Source of the DNA: Deferribacteraceae bacterium
Lineage (GTDB): Bacteria > Chrysiogenota > Deferribacteres > Deferribacterales > JAISNW01
NCBI GenBank assembly: GCA_031276055.1
Contig: JAISNW010000051.1
Location: forward strand, 1 to 6,562
DNA: 6,562 nt
Direction: 5' to 3'
Below the pieces are notes generated by a model. That model had not been told where the DNA came from. It did no database searches and saw only the letters and a program-made list of their open reading frames with translations. This document shows positions 1 to 6,562 of the stretch, in pieces. The stretch's first letter is position 1; the number at the start of each line of letters is the position of its first letter. The position numbers and the translations under genes were made by a program.

Positions 1-1
1 T

Positions 2-934
2 AATGATGCAGACAACGCCGAAAAATATCTCCTTATCCTCTCAGAAGAACACCCAAACTATGCACTCCCTGACCTATTCTTAGGCGATATTTACCACAAC
101 CAGCAAGATTACGAACGCACCGTTCGCCACTATATGCAGGCGGCTGCCAATATGAAGGGGAAGGCGAAACAGACGGTGCTTAAATATGTAGGGGCGCTGG
201 CTTTGCAAAAACCAGACTATGAGTTGGCGCAGAAGGCTTATACCTTAGCATTAGCAGACAATAACACCGATCCGCAGCTATACTATATGGCGGGCGTCTC
301 CGCCGCCGCAATAGACAACAACACCGCCGCCGCCCAAAAGATCTTTGATGAAGGGGTTAAGCTATTCCCTGATTATACTATCTTGCGGATCCGCAGTGCA
401 ATTAATCTGATGACGGACGAAAAATACGGCGAGGCTATCGAAATTCTCAGCAAGATAGATGCTATCGAGCGGGATGTGCAGTTCTATTTCTTAATGGGCA
501 GCGCCTATCTTGAATTGAAAGATTACGATAAAGGCGCTGAAGTCTTAAAAGAAGGGTTGAAGGAGTATCCAGAAAGTATAGAGCTTATGCAGACCCTCGC
601 CTTTAATTATGCCAACGCCAAACGCAATGAAGAGTGCGTGGAAGTTCTAAGAACCGCTATAAAGCTGGACCCTGATTCCGCCATGCTGCAAAACTTTTTG
701 GGGTATATGTATGCAGATATGAATATCAACTTAGATGAAGCGGAAGTTCTAATTGACAAGGCTTTAGCCCAAGAACCTGAAAATTACGCCTACCTTGATA
801 GTAAAGGGTGGCTGCTCTTCAGGAGAGGAAAGCTCAAAGAGGCTGAAAGCTATATTAGGCGCGCCGATGCTCTAAATCCAGGCGACCCTGAGGTGTCCGA
901 ACATATAAAGGCGATAGAAGCCGCCAAAAAATAG
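2..934 (+). CDS. Tetratricopeptide-repeat protein, C-terminal part (5' end outside window)
   Basis: The reading frame is open from the first complete codon at base 2, 44 codons before the first internal ATG at 134, so the gene is cut by the window edge and 310 C-terminal residues are visible. The sequence is a chain of roughly eight 34-residue helical hairpins with TPR spacing, seen in phrases such as GSAYLELKDYDKGAEVLKEG and GWLLFRRGKLKEAESYIRRA, usually with a proline near the end of each unit. The last two units (LGYMYAD, then NLDEAEVLIDKAL and AYLDSKGWLL) resemble the conserved C-terminus of TPR proteins encoded just before lolB in many Gram-negative bacteria. TPRs are protein-binding scaffolds and no enzymatic motif is seen. 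Whether the complete protein has a signal peptide cannot be judged. The TAG stop overlaps the GTG start of the next gene by one base, which implies translational coupling. The TPR assignment is firm; the partner is unknown. Confidence 0.9.
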   Translation, partial: NDADNAEKYLLILSEEHPNYALPDLFLGDIYHNQQDYERTVRHYMQAAANMKGKAKQTVLKYVGALALQKPDYELAQKAYTLALADNNTDPQLYYMAGVSAAAIDNNTAAAQKIFDEGVKLFPDYTILRIRSAINLMTDEKYGEAIEILSKIDAIERDVQFYFLMGSAYLELKDYDKGAEVLKEGLKEYPESIELMQTLAFNYANAKRNEECVEVLRTAIKLDPDSAMLQNFLGYMYADMNINLDEAEVLIDKALAQEPENYAYLDSKGWLLFRRGKLKEAESYIRRADALNPGDPEVSEHIKAIEAAKK

Positions 935-1551
935 TGGGAAAGTTTCTTTTATCCGCCCTCTGTTTGCTAATATTAACCGCCTGTGCAGTAAAAGCTCCGG
1001 GGGTTTCTACCGCCCCCTTGAGCAAAGGGGATGCTTTACGGGCGGTGCGTTCAGGTGCGGTTAATTTGTGCGGGTATAGCGGCAAGGTTAGGATAACCTA
1101 TGCTGTAAAGGAGAGTGAACAGCGTTTCAGCGGTTTGCTGAAAAAAAGCTGCAATGGGGATATAGAGCTTAAAATTCTAGGGCTTTTTGGAGTAGTTTTA
1201 GCAGAAGTCACCTTAAAAAACGGGGTTTATAAAGCTGTCAGGGGGGGAGAGGATGTCACAACCGATCTTGCCGCTATAGTGGGGAAGCAAGAGCTGCACC
1301 TTATAAACAGAACCTTAACCTTTCCATCGATATTGCCTGACAACTCTTATGAATACGATACATTAGGGGGTCTCTCCGTTTTTAAGAAAGGGGGCGCTAC
1401 CTTAATAACAGACAGTGCAATGAATATCGCCACAATTATTCGCGCTGATTCTGTTACAAAATACACTTGGGAAGAGAAAACTCCTAAATCCGCCGCAATG
1501 AATTGGGGGAAAGAGGGGATAAAGATCGATTTTTATGGGGAGTGGCGATAA
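934..1551 (+). CDS. LolB-like outer-membrane lipoprotein
   Basis: This is a 205-residue predicted lipoprotein. The N-terminus is a short signal peptide with one lysine (K3), a hydrophobic core at residues 4-14 and a lipobox L14-T15-A16-C17, so Cys17 would be lipidated. Residue 18 is Ala rather than Asp, which by the E. coli rule favours outer-membrane sorting. The mature part has the alternating pattern of a LolA/LolB-type open beta barrel: a GYSGKVRITY strand near residue 47, then LKKSCNGDIELKILGLFGVV, which resembles the LolB segment where substrate is handled, and VYKAVRGGEDVT. The length equals E. coli LolB (about 207 residues) and an upstream TPR gene is also common for lolB. LolB receives lipoproteins from periplasmic LolA and inserts them into the outer membrane. 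Identity is inferred from architecture and context, and a DUF4292-type lipoprotein is the main alternative. The GTG start overlaps the previous stop and has no strong ribosome site of its own. Confidence 0.65.
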   Translation: MGKFLLSALCLLILTACAVKAPGVSTAPLSKGDALRAVRSGAVNLCGYSGKVRITYAVKESEQRFSGLLKKSCNGDIELKILGLFGVVLAEVTLKNGVYKAVRGGEDVTTDLAAIVGKQELHLINRTLTFPSILPDNSYEYDTLGGLSVFKKGGATLITDSAMNIATIIRADSVTKYTWEEKTPKSAAMNWGKEGIKIDFYGEWR

Positions 1552-2972
1552 TAAAAAAAGGCAACAAGCTCCAAACTCTGCTGAAAGATTCTTTTGTCTA
1601 TGGTTTAACCTTCTCCCTCTCTAAATTTGCTTATCTCTTGCTTATCCCTATCTATACCAGATTTTTAACCGTAGGGATGTATGGGGCGCTTGACACCCTC
1701 CTCCTTATCGGCGCTATGCTTAACATAATATTCCTTGCAGGGCAGGAAGAGGCTTTAGGAAGGTTCTATTATGACGCGCTGGACGAGAAAAAAGGGATTA
1801 TAGGGGCTGTTTTTTCAAATATCCTCTTAGCATCACTCTTGCTCACTGCTCTGCTATTCTTCTTTTCAGAGCAGCTGACGGTTATTATCTTTAACTCCAA
1901 TGAGTATCTGTATGAATTTAGGCTGATCCTCTTATACTCTTTCTCCACTGCTCTGCTTATCTTTTTTCGATCTCTAGCGCGCTGGGAGTTTAAGAAAAAG
2001 AGCTATTTTTTTCTCACCTTGGCTCCTACTATCTCTATAATAGTATTAACTTTTATAGCTGTAAAAGTATTAAATTTAGGTATTCGCGGCGCGCTGTACT
2101 CGCAGATAATCTCTAATACTCTCTTTGTGCTGATTGGTTTCTCCCTATTCCGCTTTTCTCCGCCTAAAAAGCGCTTTTTCATCCCTCTGCTAAAATACGG
2201 CATCCCGATCATGATTACCATATCGCTGGCATCGCTGTATAACGTCATAGACAAGGCTTTCTATATACATATATTCGGCGGAGATACGCTTGGTCTGTAT
2301 TCTCTTGGGGGAAGGTTCGCTCTATTTATTGCCTTGCCGCAATCGGCGTTTTGGGCTGCATGGGCTCCTCTGATCTTTTCCACATATAAAGATAGAGACA
2401 GCCTAGACACAATAAACAACACCCTCCTGCTCTTTTCTGCTCTCTTTTCGCTGGCTCTCGTTCTGCAATTTTCCTTTGCTGAAATTATAGTAAAAATTAT
2501 ATCAAACGCCGTCTACCTTGAAGGGATAAAATTTGCCCTCCCATTAGCATTTTTAATAGTTTTGGAAGGTTCTTCCAACATTAGCTCTATAGGGATAGAG
2601 CTAGAAAAGAAAACCTATATTAATGCCCTAATATTAGCGGGCGGTGCAATTTTAGCAATAGCCCTTATCTTTTTATTAACCCCTCTCTTTTCAGCTCCAG
2701 CGATAGCTTACGCTCTCTTGTTAAGCAAGGTGTTTACCACAACAGCGCGTATTATAATAAGCTCTAAAATTTCATCATTGCACCTTAAAGTTATTCGCCC
2801 ATACCTAGCTTTAGCCCTATCTTTTCTCCTCTCATTTATCAGCATTAACTTAAACAGCCCGCTTTTTGCGGTTATTCTCTTTAGAGCGGCGGCTATAGCC
2901 TTAATGCTTATATACCTAGCTGTCGTTTTAAGGGAGCTGGGTTTATTAAAAATGCGAAAAATGCGCACATAA
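1542..2972 (+). CDS. Wzx/MATE-like polysaccharide (lipid-linked oligosaccharide) flippase
   Basis: This is a highly hydrophobic protein of about 476 residues with roughly 12-14 predicted membrane helices separated by short basic loops. It begins with a basic amphipathic segment followed by FVYGLTFSLSKFAYLLLIPIYTRFL, cut here as FVYGLTFSLSKFA and YLLLIPIYTRFL, the hallmark N-terminus of the Polysacc_synt/MATE-like (MOP) flippase family. A second family feature is the middle helix start YGIPIMITISLASLYNVIDK followed by GLYSLGGRFA. Such proteins move undecaprenyl-linked O-antigen, capsule or other glycan units across the inner membrane. The substrate cannot be told, and no glycosyltransferase or polymerase gene is in view. 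The start is uncertain. GTG at 1542, ten bases inside the lipoprotein gene, gives the normal N-terminus, but the purine-rich GGGGA lies directly against it. TTG at 1503 would add 13 unlikely residues. Reinitiation coupled to the upstream gene is the likely mechanism. No adjacent ispE is seen, unlike many lolB loci. Confidence 0.85.
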   Translation: MAIIKKGNKLQTLLKDSFVYGLTFSLSKFAYLLLIPIYTRFLTVGMYGALDTLLLIGAMLNIIFLAGQEEALGRFYYDALDEKKGIIGAVFSNILLASLLLTALLFFFSEQLTVIIFNSNEYLYEFRLILLYSFSTALLIFFRSLARWEFKKKSYFFLTLAPTISIIVLTFIAVKVLNLGIRGALYSQIISNTLFVLIGFSLFRFSPPKKRFFIPLLKYGIPIMITISLASLYNVIDKAFYIHIFGGDTLGLYSLGGRFALFIALPQSAFWAAWAPLIFSTYKDRDSLDTINNTLLLFSALFSLALVLQFSFAEIIVKIISNAVYLEGIKFALPLAFLIVLEGSSNISSIGIELEKKTYINALILAGGAILAIALIFLLTPLFSAPAIAYALLLSKVFTTTARIIISSKISSLHLKVIRPYLALALSFLLSFISINLNSPLFAVILFRAAAIALMLIYLAVVLRELGLLKMRKMRT

Positions 2973-3035
2973 CAGCTTTTTAACATAGTAAAAGTTGATT
3001 TATAAAAAAAATAGCTAATATTTTAAATTTTCTAC

Positions 3036-3064
3036 TTGATTTTTTCTTCAATCAATGCCATATT
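3036..3064 (+). promoter_or_regulatory. groE promoter candidate P1, ending in CIRCE
   Basis: A -35 box TTGATT (3036-3041) is followed after 17 bases by a -10 box CATATT (3059-3064), directly preceded by TGC to give an extended -10 motif. Its last two bases are the first two of the CIRCE operator, so bound HrcA would sit over the -10 box and start site. This matches the layout of many CIRCE-controlled groE promoters. The boxes are assigned by eye. Confidence 0.55.
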
Positions 3065-3089
3065 AGCACTCAAGAGAAGTGAGTGCTAA
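3063..3089 (+). promoter_or_regulatory. CIRCE operator (HrcA binding site)
   Basis: The sequence TTAGCACTC, nine bases, GAGTGCTAA is a perfect match to the CIRCE consensus inverted repeat with the canonical 9-base spacer. CIRCE is bound by the heat-shock repressor HrcA, whose activity depends on GroEL, giving feedback control of groESL. It sits 80 bases before the groES start. No hrcA gene lies in the window, but the operator implies that the genome has one. Confidence 0.97.
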
Positions 3090-3119
3090 TTCACAACAAC
3101 TGTTTATTAAGACTATAAT
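3090..3119 (+). promoter_or_regulatory. groE promoter candidate P2, just downstream of CIRCE
   Basis: TTCACA (3090-3095, five of six matches to TTGACA) and a perfect TATAAT (3114-3119) are separated by 18 bases. The -35 box begins at the base after CIRCE, so HrcA on the operator would also be expected to hinder polymerase here. Predicted transcription would begin near 3126 and leave a leader of about 44 bases before groES. By consensus this is at least as good as P1, and which one is used cannot be decided from sequence. Confidence 0.5.
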
Positions 3120-3169
3120 TCAGGTGTGGTTAGGCTGCTCACAAAAATATTTTTATGGAGGCTTAGTTT

Positions 3170-5112
<1,943 letters not shown>

Positions 5113-5146
5113 AAACGATATAAAAGTTTTCTTTTTCTAGTATAAT

Positions 5147-5200
5147 GGGGGAGTTTGGCGTCATCGTGATTCAATAATGCCGACTCCCCTGTATTTCTCA
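5147..5200 (+). terminator. Probable groESL terminator hairpin
   Basis: GGGGAGT (5148-5154) pairs with ACTCCCC (5183-5189). After a small internal irregularity the stem continues as GGCGT (5157-5161) with ATGCC (5177-5181), and the loop is 15 bases. The stem begins 35 bases after the groEL stop. The following bases (TGTATTTCTCATCTTT) are T-rich but interrupted, so this is a strong stem with an imperfect tail. On the opposite strand the hairpin is followed by an A-rich run, so it would work mainly for the + strand. Confidence 0.55.
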
Positions 5201-5341
5201 TCTTTACCCCTCCAATTACCCCGCATAAACACCAAAACCATTAACTAAAACCGCTGGCAACCTTCTCATAGTTTGGATTATACTGAAAGCGAAACACCAT
5301 TCCTATGAAAATGTATTTTTGGAGTCAAAGCACCTTGGATA

Positions 5342-5382
5342 GCGGCAAGGTATGCAATGAATTCTACATCGACCCTTGCCGC
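5342..5382. repeat. GC-rich inverted repeat, 9-bp perfect stem with 23-base loop
   Basis: GCGGCAAGG (5342-5350) and CCTTGCCGC (5374-5382) are exact reverse complements in an otherwise AT-rich stretch. The loop contains a GAATTC palindrome and a possible ATG/CAT inner pairing. Read on the - strand, the hairpin begins 38 bases after the tRNA-Leu 3' end, so it lies in the expected tRNA trailer. Neither strand has a T-run after it, so it is not a standard terminator. Function unknown. Confidence 0.6.
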
Positions 5383-5420
5383 CGTGTGCTCTTGAAAGAA
5401 ATTATAGGTTTATCTATGAA

Positions 5421-5504
5421 TGCCCGGGGCCGGACTTGAACCGGCACGGCATAACTGCCAAAGGATTTTAAGTCCTTTGTGTCTACCTATTCCACCACTC
5501 GGGC
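5421..5504 (-). tRNA. tRNA-Leu, anticodon UAA
   Basis: The - strand folds into a class II tRNA of 84 bases. The acceptor stem is GCCCGAG with CCCGGGC. The D arm is GTGG...CAC with a GG pair in the loop. The anticodon stem AAGGA/TCCTT carries the loop CTTAAAA, so the anticodon is TAA (+ strand 5468-5470) and it reads UUA and possibly UUG. A long variable arm (GGCA-GTTA-TGCC) and a GCCGG/CCGGC T stem with loop TTCAAGT complete the fold. The long variable arm and the A73 discriminator are leucine identity features. CCA is not encoded: TTC follows A73, so the end must be added by nucleotidyltransferase. Position 6 (A) faces position 67 (C), a mismatch in the acceptor stem. The gene is oriented convergently with groEL and in the same direction as the upstream integrase. 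Confidence 0.97.
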
Positions 5505-5521
5505 TGTAACCATGATAATTA

Positions 5522-5609
5522 AGCATATAGAGGGTGCATTGATAAAATTAAACATAAAAAATATCCTCCTGTATTTGATCGCAATTTTACTATGCACTCC
5601 CTATGCGCT
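5522..5609. repeat. Long imperfect inverted repeat between tRNA-Leu and integrase
   Basis: The + strand at 5522-5549 and the - strand at 5609-5583 read almost the same. Both start AGC, two variable bases, ATAG, then a purine triplet, then GTGCAT, then two or three bases, then TAAAATT. About 22 of 27-28 positions agree, with one small gap. The 33 bases between the arms are AT-rich and include an AGGAGG on the - strand. The right arm coincides with the spacer and -10 region of the probable tRNA promoter. It could be a recombinase attachment or arm site, a paired operator, or a large stem-loop; the sequence does not decide. Confidence 0.55.
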
Positions 5610-5617
5610 CTTGTCAA
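5589..5617 (-). promoter_or_regulatory. Probable tRNA-Leu promoter
   Basis: On the - strand a perfect TTGACA (5617-5612) is followed after 17 bases by CATAGT (5594-5589, four of six to TATAAT). The -35 box is preceded by an A-rich run, overlapping the integrase stop, that could act as an UP element as in stable-RNA promoters. Transcription would start near 5582, giving a 5' leader of about 78 bases removed by RNase P. The weak -10 box limits confidence. Confidence 0.45.
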
Positions 5618-5625
5618 ATATTTTT

Positions 5626-6471
5626 TTATTTGCAATTTACTTTTGATACACACTCACGTAAATCACTCTCCCGATGTGAGATATACCGCTCTGTTGTGAT
5701 GATGTTGGAGTGTCCTAAAAGTATTGAAACTATGCCAATACGAGAACCAGTGTCTATCAACCGTGTAGCAAATGTCCGCCTCAGATCATGAAACCGCCCT
5801 TGCTCTATACCCGCACGCTCCATCGCCTTCTCAAAAGCACCCGAAAAATCAATGCTCTTAAATATCCGCTCACCCTCTTTACAACCCTTCATAACTTCTT
5901 CAAGTACGGATAAAGCTGCATCATTTAACGGAACTGTGCGGCTCTCCCCAGTCTTAGTCATAGACCAATGCAAGAGGATATTCTTCTGCCTTAAATTCAC
6001 ATTAGCCTTAGTCAATTTCAATATCTCTCCCCGCCGCATACCAGTATTCACCGCCAATACTACTATCGGATGAAGCTCCTTATTCCTGCTCGCTCTGCAC
6101 TCATCAAACAATACATCAAGCTCTTCCTCCGTAAAAGAACGCCCGCGTTGATACTCCTTAGACTTTTTTACACCCCTCAACGGATTGCGGATAAGATCGC
6201 CCTCGTCTATGGCAAAATTGAATATATTGCTAAAACGAGCAATATAACGGTTTACCCTAGCCTTCGTAATCTTACGTTCAGCCTGCAACTCCGCAAAAAA
6301 AGAGATTAGATCATTCCTAGTGATTGAAGTTAAAGGCTTATCTGCTATGCTGTAAGTTAATATGATGTCAATCATCAGCATATCTTGACGATAACTCTTT
6401 AAGAGTTTGCTCCGATGAAATTCTACATACTTTTCACGTATGTAGCCACCTAGTGAAATTGATTGATTCAT
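5626..6471 (-). CDS. Tyrosine recombinase / phage-type integrase
   Basis: This 281-residue protein has the two-domain layout of XerC/D-like integrases. An N-terminal SAM-like core-binding domain lies at about residues 8-95 (KSYRQDMLMIDIIL, then ITRNDLISFFAEL, then ARVNRYIARFSNIFNFAIDEG), followed by the catalytic domain at about 110-275. All catalytic residues are present: R146 in NTGMRRGEIL, K173 in MTKTGESRTVPL, H228 and R231 in FHDLRRTFATRL, H254 in LLGHSN, and the nucleophile Y263 in TTERYISH. It should cut and rejoin DNA by a 3'-phosphotyrosine intermediate. There is no N-terminal arm-binding (AP2-like) domain of the lambda type, so it is closer to the short XerC/D-like group. ATG 6471 follows AAGGAGG with a 6-base spacer. 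The gene starts away from the tRNA and ends 121 bases from its 5' end. No excisionase, relaxase or cargo gene is visible, so whether it belongs to an island, a prophage or is an orphan is open. Confidence 0.95.
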   Translation of the reverse strand: MNQSISLGGYIREKYVEFHRSKLLKSYRQDMLMIDIILTYSIADKPLTSITRNDLISFFAELQAERKITKARVNRYIARFSNIFNFAIDEGDLIRNPLRGVKKSKEYQRGRSFTEEELDVLFDECRASRNKELHPIVVLAVNTGMRRGEILKLTKANVNLRQKNILLHWSMTKTGESRTVPLNDAALSVLEEVMKGCKEGERIFKSIDFSGAFEKAMERAGIEQGRFHDLRRTFATRLIDTGSRIGIVSILLGHSNIITTERYISHRESDLRECVSKVNCK

Positions 6472-6480
6472 GCGAATCCT

Positions 6481-6501
6481 CCTTAAATACTATATTTAAG
6501 G
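6481..6501. promoter_or_regulatory. Perfect palindrome overlapping the integrase ribosome-binding site
   Basis: CCTTAAATA (6481-6489) and TATTTAAGG (6493-6501) are exact reverse complements around a 3-base centre. In the integrase leader the 3' arm contributes TAAGG of the Shine-Dalgarno TAAGGAGG (6485-6478), leaving only the final AGG unpaired. As RNA, a 9-bp hairpin with a 3-base loop would partly hide the ribosome site. As DNA, it has the shape of a dimer operator. Both would restrain integrase synthesis. The function is inferred; the palindrome and its overlap are directly visible. Confidence 0.6.
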
Positions 6502-6542
6502 CAGACTGTCGAATAAGTCTTTTTTTTCTTTGATTTATTTTT

Positions 6543-6548
6543 ATTATA
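6543..6548 (-). promoter_or_regulatory. Possible -10 box of the integrase promoter
   Basis: The - strand reads TATAAT here, 72 bases upstream of the integrase ATG, in a strongly AT-rich stretch. A matching -35 box at normal spacing would lie just beyond the window edge, so the promoter cannot be confirmed. A start near 6536 would give a leader carrying the palindrome at 6481-6501. Confidence 0.3.
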
Positions 6549-6562
6549 TGTTATTCTAATTG

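Larger units (their letters stand above)
5113..5420. other. Intergenic region between groEL and tRNA-Leu, no convincing gene
   Basis: These 308 bases hold two hairpins, described separately, and otherwise no supported gene. Short frames exist. A 44-codon + strand frame from ATG 5305 lacks a ribosome site and ends inside the tRNA. A - strand frame from ATG 5201 has a good GGAGG but runs into the antisense of groEL. A TATAAT occurs on the + strand at 5141-5146 and on the - strand at 5277-5282, both without a convincing -35 box. The stretch probably holds the end of the groE transcript and the 3' trailer of the convergently oriented tRNA. Confidence 0.6.

Noticed and set aside
2973..2997. Weak stem after the flippase stop (CAGCTTTT with AAAAGTTG)
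   Set aside because: It is AT-rich with one G-T pair and is followed by an A-run rather than a T-run, so it is not convincing as a terminator.
5305..5439. A 44-codon + strand frame starting MKMYFWSQSTLDSG
   Set aside because: It has no ribosome site, contains the 5342-5382 hairpin and ends inside the antisense of the tRNA. No recognisable family.
5113..5625. CRISPR array or tandem direct repeats
   Set aside because: No regularly spaced direct repeats occur; the only repeats here are inverted ones.
5626..6309. + strand frames opposite the integrase
   Set aside because: They are antisense to a complete recombinase with intact catalytic residues and lack ribosome sites.

Overview
The window carries a block of ordinary bacterial genes on the + strand, followed by a tRNA and a site-specific recombinase on the - strand. 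From left to right it holds the 3' part of a tetratricopeptide-repeat (TPR) gene, a LolB-like lipoprotein gene, a Wzx/MATE-like flippase gene, the groES-groEL chaperonin operon with a perfect CIRCE operator, a tRNA-Leu(UAA) gene and a complete tyrosine recombinase (integrase) gene. A predicted outer-membrane-type lipoprotein points to a diderm (Gram-negative) bacterium. CIRCE implies HrcA control of groE, which occurs in many phyla. The GroEL sequence and the TPR-LolB pairing suggest a proteobacterial, Desulfobacterota-like or Deferribacterota-like lineage, but I cannot place it more precisely from the sequence alone.

Positions 2-2972 form a tightly packed + strand unit. The TPR stop and the lipoprotein start overlap by one base, and the flippase most likely begins inside the end of the lipoprotein gene. 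All three products would act at the cell envelope: lipoprotein delivery to the outer membrane, and export of a lipid-linked glycan. Positions 2973-3169 are the groE control region. The CIRCE element lies between two candidate sigma-70-type promoters, one ending at its left edge and one starting at its right edge. groES and groEL follow, each with a good Shine-Dalgarno sequence, 14 bases apart, and a probable terminator hairpin lies after groEL.

Positions 5113-5420 hold no convincing gene but contain that hairpin and a second strong one. The - strand tRNA-Leu(UAA) follows. Its acceptor stem has one A-C mismatch and its CCA end is not encoded. Between the tRNA and the integrase stop is a 121-base gap containing a long imperfect inverted repeat and the likely tRNA promoter. 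The integrase has all six catalytic residues. Its Shine-Dalgarno sequence lies partly inside a perfect palindrome, which suggests control of its expression. An integrase beside a tRNA gene is the usual sign of an island edge, but here it lies on the 5' side of the tRNA, so the tRNA 3' end is not the obvious attachment site.

I see no clear evidence of a wholly new system. The least explained part is roughly 5200-5625 plus the integrase leader at 6472-6562.
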